From the NCBI GenBank assembly GCA_016873095.1, contig VGYC01000001.1, positions 1-64,000 of the forward strand: a stretch of DNA of 64,000 nt, written 5' to 3'. A program made the translations under genes and the position numbers. The notes under the pieces are model-generated. The model ran no database searches. It was not told the origin of the DNA and was given only the letters and a program-made list of their open reading frames with translations. This stretch comes from Planctomycetota bacterium. Lineage in GTDB: Bacteria > Planctomycetota > Planctomycetia > Gemmatales > Gemmataceae. Shown here in pieces: positions 42,085 through 51,974 of this stretch (positions are counted from its first letter, which is position 1; each line of letters starts with the position of its first letter).

Positions 42085-42669
42085 TCAGTTCAAAACCTTG
42101 CGGAGCTTTTCCAAAGCAGTGCGCATCTGGGTCTTGATGGTTCCGACGGGGCAACGGCGCATCTCGGCGATCTGCTCGTAAGTGAGGTCGCCATTCTGCC
42201 GGAGCAGGAAGACTTCCTTTTCTTCGTCGCGCAGACCCAGGATGGCCTGGCGGACGCGGTCGATGGATTCCTTGTGTTCCAGCACCTGTGCGGGAGCGGG
42301 TTCGCGCGTCAACATCGTGAATTCCTCCCCACCCAGTGGGCGCGACTTGCGGCTCCAGGCGCTGCGCTGCATGTCCTTGGCGGTGTTGAAGCACACCCGA
42401 AAGATCCATGCTCGCAGATTGAGTACCTGGCCAAGTTGGGCGCGGGCCCCCCAGCACTTGACGAACGCCTCCTGGGCCGCATCCTGGGCGTCGTCCTTGT
42501 TGCCCAGCACGTAGACCAGCGTGCTGATGAGCTCGTCACGCAGGTCGTTGAAGGTGCGAACCAGCACATCGGCGGTGGCAAGCGCCCCGTTGGCGTCTCC
42601 CGCGTTGGCGTTGCCCGCCCTGGCGTCCGCTGCCGCCCGGATCGACCCAGACTCGACTGCCTTGGCCAT
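42085..42669 (-). CDS. ECF-type RNA polymerase sigma factor
   Basis: The 194-residue product from the ATG at 42669 has sigma region 2 (LVYVLGNKDDAQDAAQEAFV, KCWGARAQLGQVLNLRAWIF, RVCFNTAKDMQRSAW) and region 4 (ILGLRDEEKEVFLLRQNGDL, TYEQIAEMRRCPVGTIKTQM). An Ala-rich N-terminal extension of about 35 residues precedes region 2. Its gene is followed by the macroglobulin gene whose N-terminus is an anti-sigma finger, so it is probably a membrane-held sigma factor responding to an extracellular signal. Regulon unknown. Translation start lies after GGTGGA. Confidence 0.9.
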   Translation of the reverse strand: MAKAVESGSIRAAADARAGNANAGDANGALATADVLVRTFNDLRDELISTLVYVLGNKDDAQDAAQEAFVKCWGARAQLGQVLNLRAWIFRVCFNTAKDMQRSAWSRKSRPLGGEEFTMLTREPAPAQVLEHKESIDRVRQAILGLRDEEKEVFLLRQNGDLTYEQIAEMRRCPVGTIKTQMRTALEKLRKVLN

Positions 42670-42828
42670 ATATTCCACCGGAAAAGACGAGAACCCCCCA
42701 ACCATGGTTTTCCCGCACCAGGAAAAAAGGGGCCGTGAATGGACCGGCGGCGCTATTCTAGCGGGGCAGAGGCGAAAGACAATTTTCGACGGGGCCAACG
42801 CGCAGACCCTGCAAACGGCGACGAGGAC

Positions 42829-45800
42829 TCACTTCGCCACGCGCTGCGTCAGCAAATACCCCACGAGATCGCGAAAATCGCGTTCGGAGACCTGATCCAC
42901 GAAGTTCGCCGGCATCGGCGACAGTGGGGCCGTCGCACGCTCATCGACATCCGAGCGAGCAACGCGCACCTCCTTGCCCGTCTGGTCAGCGAGTACATAG
43001 ACTTCGCCGTCTTGCCGCAGGAACAGGCCGTTGACCAGCCGGCCGTTCTTGAGCGTCAGCACCGTCACGCGGCAGGCCTGATCGACGTTGCGATTCGGGT
43101 CGAGGATGTCTTCCAGCAGGCGATCGAGGCCGCGGATGCCGACGCCGTCAAGCTGCGGGCCGATCTTGGCGCCCTGATTGGCAAGCTGATGGCAGGACGC
43201 ACAGTGCTTGGCGAAGACCTTGGCGCCGGCGGCGGTGTCGGCCTTCCCGGCCAGGAAGCTCTGGCGACGCTGATTGAAGAGCTGCTGCAAGCGGGCATCG
43301 ACCGCCGGCAGGCCGCGCGTCAGGTCGGCGAGTTTCTTGTCGATGTCGGGGATGCGTGCCTGTCGCAGCCGCACATCCACTTCGCGATCCTGCAAGAGCC
43401 GGCCGGATGCCTTGCCCTTGGCGACGGCTTCCAGCAGCCTGGTTCCGCCCATGGAACTGCCCGATAGCGCCAGCGCGATGGCCCGCTGCAGCGGGGCTGG
43501 CGCCGCTTGCAAAGCATCGATGAGCTTGCCATGCGCCTTGGGCGTTTGGGCGGCGGCAAGGGCGACAGCCGCCTGCGCGCGGACCTCGAAGTTCTCGCTA
43601 TCGTCGGCCAGCAGCTTGGCCAGCATGCCTGCGTGCTTGACAGGATCCAGACTGGCCAGCGTTTGCAACGCTTTCTTGCGGCGCGGGACTTCGACCCGGC
43701 GGTCGCCCGCCAGGTCGGCGATGGTGTCCTGAACGTTTAGCAGCCGCAGACTGCCGGCCAGGTCTAGGCCCAGGTCTTTCTGCTCCCCGGCCGGCGAGCG
43801 CAACAGCTGATTGGTCAACTCGCCGGCATGACGCTGCTCCGCATCGGCAAGCCTGCTGCCACGTTCCTGGTTGGCCTCGACCACGATCTTGAGCAAGCGT
43901 GCTTCGCCGGGCAGGTCGCGCGGAACCCTGGCCCGATACAGGGTCAGCACTTCGTTGCTCATCTCCGCCGGCCCGTAACGAGCAATGTGATGAGCGAACC
44001 GCGGCAACGCCGCTAGCCCCTCGGCGCTCCTCTTGACGTGGTCCATCAAGAATATCGCCGACTCCTTGGAGCGCAGGCCGGGGCAGACCTCGGCCAGCGC
44101 GCGGCGTTCCTTCTCCGTCCAGTCCATCTTGGTCACGTCCTTCCAGGCGGACGCGATTAACTGGTCGCGCAGGGCCATGCGTTTCGCATGGATCAAATGG
44201 TCGTCCTCGCGCGGCGTCGCGTGCAGCAGCGCCAGCAACGGCTTCAGATGCCCGGGTCCGGGATGTCCGCCCAGGGCCTCGGCGGCAGCGCGCTGCACGA
44301 ATGCGTCCTTGTCTTTCAGTCCGGCGAGTGCGGCCGAGCGTGTGCCATCCGTCCAGGGCTTGTGCTCCGCCAGGATGCGCATGGCGTGGACGCGGACCAG
44401 GGATTCCGTGTCACTCAGCGCGTGCAGGAGCACCTTCTCGTCCAGCGATTGCGTCCGCTCCAGCACCCACAGGGCGTGGGCGCGCTGCCTCGGCGTCCCC
44501 TTGGCGGCAAGCCGCCGCGCTGTCTCGATGCCCTTGTTGCCGCCGCGCTCGACAAGCTGATGCGTCGCGAACAGGCGGGCGGTCAGGTTCGGACTGTCGA
44601 GCGCCTCGGCCAGATCGCTGACCTTCATACGCGTGAAGTCCGGCATGGCGGGAACGGGCAAATTGCTTCTGGGCCCGCGATAGACGATCCGCCAGATGCG
44701 GCCACGGAAGCGGTCCCGCCCCGGATGATCCAGCGGCACCTCGTAATGCCCGATGATGCGGTTGTAGAAATCGGCGACGTAAAGCGCCCCGTCCGGGCCG
44801 AGCTTGATGTCCACCGGCCGAAACCACGGATCGTCGCAGGTCACGAAGTCCGGCATGGCGATGGCCTTGTAGGTCGAGCCATGCCGTTCGAGCCGGTCGC
44901 GATTGACGCGGTTGGTCACGACGTTGCCGATGAAGATGTTGTCGCGGAACGCCCGCGGGAAACGGTCGTCCGCATAGTAGGCGATGCCAGCGATGGCGGT
45001 AGAGCCGTGATCGTGCGCCAGCATCTCCGGGCCGTAGCCGAGGCCGTCGTGCGGCCGGCCGAAGCTGGGATAGTACGCGCCCTTCAAAAGTTGATAGATC
45101 GGCCGGCTATGGCAATCGCACGAGTAGAGATTGCCGAGCGGATCGAACGCCAGCCCGAACGGGTTGACCTGCCCGTGCGTGAAATGCTCGAGCCGCGAAC
45201 CATCGGCCTTGAAACGATACGTGTTGCCGGAAGACATGTGGATCGGATTCGTGTCCTTCGTCTTGACGCTCGACTTGTTGGCGAAGCCGTGGCAGGCGTA
45301 GATCCAGCCGTCGAAGCCCAGCGCGAACTCGCCGGTGAGCCCGTGCGTGTCGTTGAAGCCGTACTCGCTGAGCAAGATCTCGCGACGATCCGCCTTGCCG
45401 TCGCCGTCGGAGTCGCCCAGGCGATAGACATTGGGGATGCTGAAGACGATCGCTTCGGTCCTGGCGGGCGGCCCGGCGTCAGCCCGCCGTGTGCCGCGCG
45501 GCAACGGCAGCACGCCGATGGGGATGTTCAGCCCGTCAGCGAAGACGGAGATCTTGCGTGCCCGGCCGTCGGGTCCGAAGTCCTCGAGAATCTTGACGCG
45601 GTCTTTCGGCTTGCGCCCCGGCGGCGCGGCATAAGGATACTCCACCGACTCCGTCACCCACAATCGCCCGGCGGCGTCAAAGGCGATGTTGATCGGCTTG
45701 TTGACCTCCGGTTCCGCCGCCACCAGCTGCACGATGAAGCCCTCCGGTACTCGCAGCGTCTTGAGCTGCTTCTCCGCCGGCAACGGTTCGGTGGCGGCGA

Positions 45801-45891
45801 TGTGCGGCGACGGTTTCCAGGGTTGCTGAGACTGGGATTTGGTCAGCAGGCTGTAGGCCAGGAATACCGCGAAAATGACTCTTCGGCACAT
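42829..45891 (-). CDS. PVC-type propeller-HEAT-cytochrome c (CxxCH) protein
   Basis: About 1020 residues. A signal peptide (MCRRVIFAVFLAYSLLTKSQ) precedes a dehydrogenase-like propeller (TLRVPEGFIVQLVAAEPEVN, KPINIAFDAAGRLWVTESVE, NPFGLAFDPLGNLYSCDCHS, DIKLGPDGALYVADFYNRII). HEAT-like repeats cover about residues 440-850. The C-terminal cytochrome c domain has the heme motif AKHCASCHQLANQGAKIGPQ and ends DFRDLVGYLLTQRVAK. This matches the planctomycete TIGR02604/TIGR02603 arrangement. Expected in the periplasm, oxidising an unknown substrate and passing electrons to the heme. It diverges from the DUF1549 gene at 46043 with about 150 bases between. Confidence 0.9.
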   Translation of the reverse strand: MCRRVIFAVFLAYSLLTKSQSQQPWKPSPHIAATEPLPAEKQLKTLRVPEGFIVQLVAAEPEVNKPINIAFDAAGRLWVTESVEYPYAAPPGRKPKDRVKILEDFGPDGRARKISVFADGLNIPIGVLPLPRGTRRADAGPPARTEAIVFSIPNVYRLGDSDGDGKADRREILLSEYGFNDTHGLTGEFALGFDGWIYACHGFANKSSVKTKDTNPIHMSSGNTYRFKADGSRLEHFTHGQVNPFGLAFDPLGNLYSCDCHSRPIYQLLKGAYYPSFGRPHDGLGYGPEMLAHDHGSTAIAGIAYYADDRFPRAFRDNIFIGNVVTNRVNRDRLERHGSTYKAIAMPDFVTCDDPWFRPVDIKLGPDGALYVADFYNRIIGHYEVPLDHPGRDRFRGRIWRIVYRGPRSNLPVPAMPDFTRMKVSDLAEALDSPNLTARLFATHQLVERGGNKGIETARRLAAKGTPRQRAHALWVLERTQSLDEKVLLHALSDTESLVRVHAMRILAEHKPWTDGTRSAALAGLKDKDAFVQRAAAEALGGHPGPGHLKPLLALLHATPREDDHLIHAKRMALRDQLIASAWKDVTKMDWTEKERRALAEVCPGLRSKESAIFLMDHVKRSAEGLAALPRFAHHIARYGPAEMSNEVLTLYRARVPRDLPGEARLLKIVVEANQERGSRLADAEQRHAGELTNQLLRSPAGEQKDLGLDLAGSLRLLNVQDTIADLAGDRRVEVPRRKKALQTLASLDPVKHAGMLAKLLADDSENFEVRAQAAVALAAAQTPKAHGKLIDALQAAPAPLQRAIALALSGSSMGGTRLLEAVAKGKASGRLLQDREVDVRLRQARIPDIDKKLADLTRGLPAVDARLQQLFNQRRQSFLAGKADTAAGAKVFAKHCASCHQLANQGAKIGPQLDGVGIRGLDRLLEDILDPNRNVDQACRVTVLTLKNGRLVNGLFLRQDGEVYVLADQTGKEVRVARSDVDERATAPLSPMPANFVDQVSERDFRDLVGYLLTQRVAK

Positions 45892-46042
45892 CCTCAAGTC
45901 TCCAAGTCCAGGGAACGACATTCTATGAACCAGCAACGGTCTTCAGAGAATCTTGCAAGACTTGTCGAATCGTTGGATGTAAAATAGGCCCAGCCTGCCT
46001 GACGCCCTTTTTCCGCCCGAATGCTTGTGCGAGAATGTCGTT

Positions 46043-48553
46043 ATGAAGCGGGTCCTCTTTCTTGTCGGCGGTTGCGTACTACTCTCGCTGATCTCCAGCG
46101 CCCGCGCCGATCCAGCGGGCGCCGAGGCGCGTCCCGTTGACTTCAATCGCGACATCCGGCCGATCCTGTCCGATGCTTGCTTCACCTGCCACGGTCCAGC
46201 GAAAGGCGCTCGCAAGGCAGGTCTACGTCTCGACACCGAGGAGGGCGCCTTCGCCGATCTCGATGGCAAAAAGGCCATCGTCCCCAGCAAGCTCGCCGAC
46301 AGCGAGCTATGGAAGCGAATCGCCCACGCGCAACCGGGCAAGCGCATGCCCCCGCCCAGGACCGGCAAGAAGCTTACACCCAAGCAGATCGACCTCGTCA
46401 AGCAGTGGATCGAGCAGGGTGCGACGTGGGCGAAGCACTGGTCGTTCATTCCGCCGGCGCGACCTGTCTTGCCAGCGGTCAAGAACCCGAGCTGGGCGCG
46501 AAACCCCATCGACCGTTACATCCTGGCCGGCATGCAAGAGAACGGCTTGCAGCCGTCTCCCGAGGCAGCGCGCGCGACCCTGATCCGCCGCCTGAGCTAC
46601 GACCTGACGGGCCTGCCGCCGACACTCGCCGATATCGATGCGTTTCTCGCCGATCAAGCGCCGGACGCTTACGATCGGCTGGTGGACCGGCTGCTGGCGT
46701 CGCCGCGCTACGGCGAGCGTATGGTGCTCGACTGGCTGGACGCGGCGCGTTACTCCGACACCAACGGCTACCAGACGGACGGCACGCGGCCCATGTGGCC
46801 ATGGCGCGACTGGGTCATCGCCGCCCTCAACAAGAACATGCCGTTCGACCAGTTCACTCTGGAACAAATCGCCGGCGACATGCTGCCGGCGGCGACCGTG
46901 AAGCAAAAGATCGCCACCGGCTTCAATCGCAATCACATGCTCAACGGCGAGGGTGGCCGCATCGCCGAGGAATCGCGTGTCGAGTACGTGGTGGACCGCG
47001 TCGAGACGACGGCTACGGTGTGGCTGGGCATGACTGCCGGCTGCGGTCGTTGCCACGACCACAAGTACGATCCGCTCTCGCAGAAAGAGTTCTACGGGCT
47101 GTACGCGTACTTCAACAACATCTCTGAATCCGGCTCGGTCGATCGCCGCAGCAGCACCGCGGCGCCGATCATCGAGCTGCCTACCGCCGAGCAACAGAAG
47201 AAGATCGCCGCCGAAACTAACCGAATGAAGATGCTCGACGGTCAACTGAAGTCGATCACGGACAAGCTGAGGGCAGGGCAGGGGGGCTGGGAGAAAACCG
47301 TCCCGCGCGACAAGCTGCCGGGCAACGTGGCCGAGGCGCTGAAGATCCCAGCGGACAAGCGCAAACCGGAGCAGGCCAAGGCGGTGACCGATCATTACCT
47401 GTCGCAAGCGCCCGAGTGGCGTAAAGCCAAGCAAGAGCTGGACGCCACGAGCAAGGCGTTGCAGGCGCTCAAGAATTCGGTGCTGGTGACGATGGTCATG
47501 GAAGAGCGACCACAGCCACGCGACACGTTCCTGCTCATTCGCGGCTCCTACGACAAGTACGGCGACAAGGTGCAACCCGGCATCCCCGCCTGCTTGCCGC
47601 CGTTGCCGAAGGAAGCGCCAAACAACCGCCTGGGCCTGGCTCGCTGGCTCGTCGATCGCGGCAATCCGCTCACGGCGCGAGTGACGGTCAATCGTCACTG
47701 GCAGATGTTCTTCGGCACCGGGCTGGTCAAGACCAGCGAGGACTTCGGCTCGCAGGGCGCCGCTCCGAGCCATCCGGAGCTGCTCGACTGGCTGGCCGTC
47801 GAGTTCATGAGCAACTGGGACATGAAGGCGCTGCATCGGCTGATCGTCACGAGCGCGACTTACCGGCAATCGTCGCGCGTCAGCGACGACACGCTCGACA
47901 AGGACACGGACAACCGCTACCTTTCGCGCGGCCCCAGGCACCGGCTCAACGCCTTCATGCTTCGCGACCAGGCGCTGGCGCTCAGCGGCCTTTTAGTGGA
48001 AAAGCTCGGCGGTCCGCCGGTCCGGCCCTATCAGCCCAAGGGCATCTGGGAGGAGTTCAGCTTCGGGCAGATTCGCTACCCGCAGGACAAGGGCGAGAAC
48101 CTGTATCGCCGCAGCCTGTATACGTTCTGGCGACGCTCCGTCGGACCGCCCAACCTGTTCGACACGTCGGCGCGGCAGGTGTGCACCGTCCGGCCATCGC
48201 GGACGAACACGCCGACGCATGCGCTGACACTCATGAACGACGTGACCTTTGTCGAGGCCGCCCGCGTGTGGGCCGAAGGGCTCATGAAGCAGGGCAGGGG
48301 ACCGGAAGATCGCTTGGCCCTGGCCTTCCGCGCCGCCACCGGACGGCAACCGACGACGCAGGAGCGCAGCACCCTGCTGCAAGGCTTTAAGCGCACGCTC
48401 CAGCAGTACCGCAACGACAAGAAGGCTGCCGCTGAGTTGATCGCCGTTGGGGAGTATCCGCGCGACATGACACTGGATGTCGTCGAGCTGGCGGCGTACA
48501 CCGGCATGGCGAATATGATCTTGAACCTGGATGAAGCGGTGTGCAAGGAATAA
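46043..48553 (+). CDS. DUF1549/DUF1553 protein with planctomycete cytochrome domain
   Basis: 836 residues with a signal peptide ([20 protein letters not shown]). A PSCyt1 domain begins [20 protein letters not shown] with a single CxxCH heme site. DUF1549 follows ([60 protein letters not shown]) and includes [23 protein letters not shown]1553 begins [20 protein letters not shown] and has [27 protein letters not shown] and [20 protein letters not shown]. These multidomain proteins are common in planctomycetes and always paired with DUF1501, as here, 3 bases downstream. They are linked by genome context to breakdown of complex organic matter; biochemical function is not established. Confidence 0.93.
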   Translation: MKRVLFLVGGCVLLSLISSARADPAGAEARPVDFNRDIRPILSDACFTCHGPAKGARKAGLRLDTEEGAFADLDGKKAIVPSKLADSELWKRIAHAQPGKRMPPPRTGKKLTPKQIDLVKQWIEQGATWAKHWSFIPPARPVLPAVKNPSWARNPIDRYILAGMQENGLQPSPEAARATLIRRLSYDLTGLPPTLADIDAFLADQAPDAYDRLVDRLLASPRYGERMVLDWLDAARYSDTNGYQTDGTRPMWPWRDWVIAALNKNMPFDQFTLEQIAGDMLPAATVKQKIATGFNRNHMLNGEGGRIAEESRVEYVVDRVETTATVWLGMTAGCGRCHDHKYDPLSQKEFYGLYAYFNNISESGSVDRRSSTAAPIIELPTAEQQKKIAAETNRMKMLDGQLKSITDKLRAGQGGWEKTVPRDKLPGNVAEALKIPADKRKPEQAKAVTDHYLSQAPEWRKAKQELDATSKALQALKNSVLVTMVMEERPQPRDTFLLIRGSYDKYGDKVQPGIPACLPPLPKEAPNNRLGLARWLVDRGNPLTARVTVNRHWQMFFGTGLVKTSEDFGSQGAAPSHPELLDWLAVEFMSNWDMKALHRLIVTSATYRQSSRVSDDTLDKDTDNRYLSRGPRHRLNAFMLRDQALALSGLLVEKLGGPPVRPYQPKGIWEEFSFGQIRYPQDKGENLYRRSLYTFWRRSVGPPNLFDTSARQVCTVRPSRTNTPTHALTLMNDVTFVEAARVWAEGLMKQGRGPEDRLALAFRAATGRQPTTQERSTLLQGFKRTLQQYRNDKKAAAELIAVGEYPRDMTLDVVELAAYTGMANMILNLDEAVCKE

Positions 48554-48556
48554 CAG

Positions 48557-50017
48557 ATGAACCCGATTCTTGAACATCAATTGCGCCTGACCCGCCGCCA
48601 GTTCTTCGGCCGAACCAGCGTCGGCATCGGCACGGCGGCGCTGGCGACGCTGCTTGCCGAAGAGCAGGGCAGGGGGGCGCCGGGGCAGGGGACCGGTGGG
48701 CTGCGCGGCTTGCCGCACTTCGCGCCCAAGGCGCGGCGGGTCATTTACCTCATGCAATCGGGAGCGCCCACGCACGTCGATCTCTTCGATTACAAGCCGG
48801 GGCTGGCGGCGCGACGCGGGCAGCAACTACCCGATTCGGTGCGCATGGGGCAACGGCTCACGACCATGACAGCGAACCAGGCGCGGCTGCCCATCCTGCC
48901 CGGCATCTCGCCGTTTCGCCGTCGCGGAAAGTGCGGCACGTGGCTGTGCGACTTCCTGGAACATACCGGGACCATCGCCGACGACATCTGCGTCATCAAG
49001 TCGATGCACACCGAGGCGATCAATCACGCGCCGGCCGTCACGCTGCTGCTCACCGGCGCCGAGCAACCCGGCCGGCCCAGCATGGGCGCGTGGACGTCCT
49101 ACGGCCTGGGCAGCCTCAACCAGGACCTGCCCTCGTTCGTCGCCATGACCTCGCGCGACCGCGAAGCATCGTGCGGGCAGCTCTTCTACGACTATTACTG
49201 GGGCTCGGGATTTCTGCCGTCACGCTTCCAGGGCGTCAAGCTGCGCTCCAGCGGTGACCCGGTGCTCTATCTGTCGAATCCCGCCGGGATGAGTACCACC
49301 GTTCGCCGCGGCTTGCTCGACGATCTCGCGCGACTCAATCACCTTCGCCAGCAGGAAGTCGGCGATCCGGAAATCACAACGCGCATCGCACAGTATGAGA
49401 TGGCGTACCGCATGCAGACATCGGTGCCGGCACTGGCCGACATCAGCACGGAGCCCCGGCACATCCTCGAGATGTATGGGTCGGACGTGCGGCGGCGCGG
49501 CTCGTTCGCCTACAACTGCTTGCTGGCGCGACGGCTGGCGGAACAGGGCGTGCGTTTCATCCAGCTCATGCACGCCGGCTGGGACCAGCATCGAAACCTG
49601 CCGACCCAGCTGCGCATTCAATGTCTCGACACCGATCAACCATCGGCGGCCCTTGTCAAGGACCTGAAGCAGCGTGGCTTGCTGGAGGACACGCTGGTCA
49701 TATGGGGTGGTGAGTTCGGCCGCACCGTCTTCGGCCAGGGAGACATCGACGATCCGCGACAACATGGTCGCGACCATCACGGGCGTTGTTTTTCCATCTG
49801 GATGGCCGGCGGCGGCATCAAACCCGGCATCACCTACGGCGAGACCGACGACTTCTGCTACAACGTCGTCCGCGATCCGGTGCACGCCCACGACTTCCAG
49901 GCGACCATCCTGCACCTGCTCGGCATCGACCACACGCGGCTGACCTATCGCTACCAGGGCCGTGATTTTCGGCTCACGGATGTGGCGGGCAACGTCGTCG
50001 AGGGCGTGCTGGCGTGA
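48557..50017 (+). CDS. DUF1501 protein, Tat-exported
   Basis: 486 residues. A twin-arginine signal lies near the N-terminus (LTRRQFFGRTSVGIGTAALA). The core fits DUF1501: RRVIYLMQSGAPTHVDLFDY, LPGISPFRRRGKCGTWLCDF, ICVIKSMHTEAINHAPAVTL, RPSMGAWTSYGLGS, ARRLAEQGVRFIQLMHAGWD and the metal-site region VIWGGEFGRTVFGQGDIDDP, RQHGRDHHGRCFSIWMAGGG. The fold is related to alkaline phosphatase/sulfatase superfamily enzymes. It forms a two-gene unit with the DUF1549/1553 gene. Substrate unknown. Confidence 0.93.
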   Translation: MNPILEHQLRLTRRQFFGRTSVGIGTAALATLLAEEQGRGAPGQGTGGLRGLPHFAPKARRVIYLMQSGAPTHVDLFDYKPGLAARRGQQLPDSVRMGQRLTTMTANQARLPILPGISPFRRRGKCGTWLCDFLEHTGTIADDICVIKSMHTEAINHAPAVTLLLTGAEQPGRPSMGAWTSYGLGSLNQDLPSFVAMTSRDREASCGQLFYDYYWGSGFLPSRFQGVKLRSSGDPVLYLSNPAGMSTTVRRGLLDDLARLNHLRQQEVGDPEITTRIAQYEMAYRMQTSVPALADISTEPRHILEMYGSDVRRRGSFAYNCLLARRLAEQGVRFIQLMHAGWDQHRNLPTQLRIQCLDTDQPSAALVKDLKQRGLLEDTLVIWGGEFGRTVFGQGDIDDPRQHGRDHHGRCFSIWMAGGGIKPGITYGETDDFCYNVVRDPVHAHDFQATILHLLGIDHTRLTYRYQGRDFRLTDVAGNVVEGVLA

Positions 50018-50113
50018 CGGGTTCGACAAGCGTTGCGGTTCATTCGGCCTTGGAATGTGCTATCATATCCTTCGATTTCCCGTGTTGTTTCAAGCAAGGA
50101 AGTGAGGTTGTTC

Positions 50114-51139
50114 GTGTTGCCAAGCGTTGCGGTTGTCGGCGCCACCGGGGCGGTGGGGGAAATCATGCGGCAGGTGCTGGCCGAGCACCAGTTCGCGTTT
50201 CGCGCGATCAAGTTCCTGGCCTCCGAGAAAAGCGCCGGCAAGCCCATCGACTTCCTGGGCAAGAAACACCAGGTAGAACTGCTGCGACCCGAGGCATTCG
50301 CGGGCATCGACATTGTCCTGTCCAGCACGCCGGCGTCGATCAGCCGGGAGTACAGCCCCATCGCCGCCCGCGCCGGCGCCATCGTGATCGACAACTCCAG
50401 TGCCTGGCGGATGGACCCTGCGGTACCGTTGGTCGTTCCCGAAGTCAACGCGGACGCACTCAAAAAGATCCCGAAGGGCATCGTCGCCAATCCGAATTGC
50501 TCGACGATCCAGATGGTTGTGGCGCTCAAGCCGCTGCATGACCTGGCGCGGATCAAGCGCGTGGTCGTGGCCACGTACCAGGCCTCGTCCGGCAAGGGGG
50601 CGAAGGCGCTCTTCGAGTTGGAGGCCCAGGTGGCGGCGATCGGCCGCGGCGAACCGGTTCCCAAGGTGAGCGTCCATGCCGCGCAGCTTGCCGGCAACGT
50701 CCTGCCGCACGACTGGAAGGCGGGCGAGGACGGCTACAGCGAGGAAGAGATCAAGATGATCCGCGAGACCAGGAAGATCATGGGTGACGACAGCATCCAG
50801 GTCTCGCCGACCACGGCGCGTGTGCCGGTGCGCATCGGCCATTCCGAGGCGATCAATCTCGAGTTCGACAGGCCCATCACGCCCGAGGCGGCCCGCGACG
50901 CGTTGCGCCGCGCGCCCGGCATCATCATCGTGGACGATTACGCCAAGGGGCAGGTGCCGCTGGCAATCGACGCGACGGGGCGGGATGAGGTCTTCGTCGG
51001 CCGCATTCGCCGCGATGCCACGGTGGCGAACGGCCTCAATCTCTGGGTCGTCGCCGACAACCTGCGCAAGGGCGCCGCGACCAACGCCGTGCAAATCGCC
51101 GAGGTCCTGGTACAGCGCGGTTGGCTGCCGAAGAAGTAA
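50114..51139 (+). CDS. asd: Aspartate-semialdehyde dehydrogenase
   Basis: 341 residues from the GTG at 50114, with GAGG 6 bases upstream; a longer frame to 50033 lacks family similarity. The NADP-binding SVAVVGATGAVGEIMRQVLA, the active-site VANPNCSTIQMVVALKPLHD (Cys), ATYQASSGKGAKALFELEAQ and the C-terminal RIRRDATVANGLNLWVVADN, LRKGAATNAVQIAEVLV are diagnostic. It reduces aspartyl phosphate to aspartate semialdehyde, the branch point to lysine/diaminopimelate, methionine and threonine. It stands alone from other genes of the pathway. Length is as in the family. Confidence 0.96.
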   Translation: MLPSVAVVGATGAVGEIMRQVLAEHQFAFRAIKFLASEKSAGKPIDFLGKKHQVELLRPEAFAGIDIVLSSTPASISREYSPIAARAGAIVIDNSSAWRMDPAVPLVVPEVNADALKKIPKGIVANPNCSTIQMVVALKPLHDLARIKRVVVATYQASSGKGAKALFELEAQVAAIGRGEPVPKVSVHAAQLAGNVLPHDWKAGEDGYSEEEIKMIRETRKIMGDDSIQVSPTTARVPVRIGHSEAINLEFDRPITPEAARDALRRAPGIIIVDDYAKGQVPLAIDATGRDEVFVGRIRRDATVANGLNLWVVADNLRKGAATNAVQIAEVLVQRGWLPKK

Positions 51140-51144
51140 TGCTC

Positions 51145-51207
51145 GTTTACGTTTCGCGCTCGCTGGATGTTGTCGAAAGAGAGACCCTCCGAGCGCGAAA
51201 CGTAAAC
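51145..51207. repeat. Long hairpin between asd and truA
   Basis: GTTTACGTTTCGCGCTCG (51145-51162) is exactly complementary to 51190-51207, with a 27-base loop. The right arm ends 13 bases before the truA start, so its effect on truA translation is possible. It could equally be a terminator-like palindrome of a dispersed family; no U tract follows. Confidence 0.8.
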
Positions 51208-51220
51208 TCGATTAATCAGC

Positions 51221-51958
51221 ATGCGCAACATCAAGCTCGTCCTCGCCTATGACGGCAGCGAATTCTCCGGCTGGCAGACCCAGCCCGGCTTTCGCACGGT
51301 TCAGGAAGTGCTGGAACAGGCGATCGCCAAGCTGACCGGCGAGGAGCGCATCCGGGTCAATGCGACCGGCCGGACCGATGCCGGCGTGCATGCCCTCGGC
51401 CAGGTGGTCAACTTCTTTTCAGCAACGCAGCTTGCAGCGGATGTCCTGGTACGGGCGATCAACGCGCATCTGCCGGACGATGTCGCTGTCTCGTCGGCAG
51501 AGGAAATGCCGCAGGCGTTCGACGCCAATCACGATGCCCGCCGCAAGCTGTATCGTTACGTCATCCACGATGGTCCCGTGCCCAGTCCATTCCTGCGGAA
51601 ATACTGTTGCCAGAGCCGGCACGTGCTCGACGTCGACTCGATGCGCCAGGCCGCCGAATGCCTGAAGGGCCGGCACGACTTTCACAGCTTCGAGACGGAA
51701 TGGCCCAACCGGGCGTCGAGCATACGGACCATCACGCACCTGGCCGTCAATCGCTTCGGCGACTGGATCTGGCTGGATGTGGAGGCGGACGGCTTCCTGT
51801 ACAATATGGTGAGAGCGATCGCCGGCACGCTGATGAACGTGGGCCGCGGTTACTGGCCGGCGGCCAGGGTCGCCGAGATTCTGCGGGCCGAGGATCGCGT
51901 GCAAGCCGGGCCGACGGCGCCCGCTCAGGGGTTGTTCCTGGTGCGCGTGACCTTTTGA
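51221..51958 (+). CDS. truA: tRNA pseudouridine(38-40) synthase TruA
   Basis: The 245-residue product fits TruA: NIKLVLAYDGSEFSGWQTQP, the catalytic ATGRTDAGVHALGQVVNF with Asp53, DARRKLYRYVIHDGPVPSPF, GRHDFHSFETEWPNRASSIR and FLYNMVRAIAGTLMNVGRGY. It modifies uridines 38-40 in the anticodon stem-loop of many tRNAs. It follows asd after a hairpin and precedes aroA by 16 bases, so truA and aroA may share a transcript. Confidence 0.96.
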   Translation: MRNIKLVLAYDGSEFSGWQTQPGFRTVQEVLEQAIAKLTGEERIRVNATGRTDAGVHALGQVVNFFSATQLAADVLVRAINAHLPDDVAVSSAEEMPQAFDANHDARRKLYRYVIHDGPVPSPFLRKYCCQSRHVLDVDSMRQAAECLKGRHDFHSFETEWPNRASSIRTITHLAVNRFGDWIWLDVEADGFLYNMVRAIAGTLMNVGRGYWPAARVAEILRAEDRVQAGPTAPAQGLFLVRVTF

Positions 51959-51974
51959 TCGTCGAAGGCATCGC

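Noticed and set aside
44188-45987. A 599-codon plus-strand open frame
   Set aside because: Antisense to the PVC-type heme protein, whose propeller, HEAT and CASCH motifs are unmistakable.
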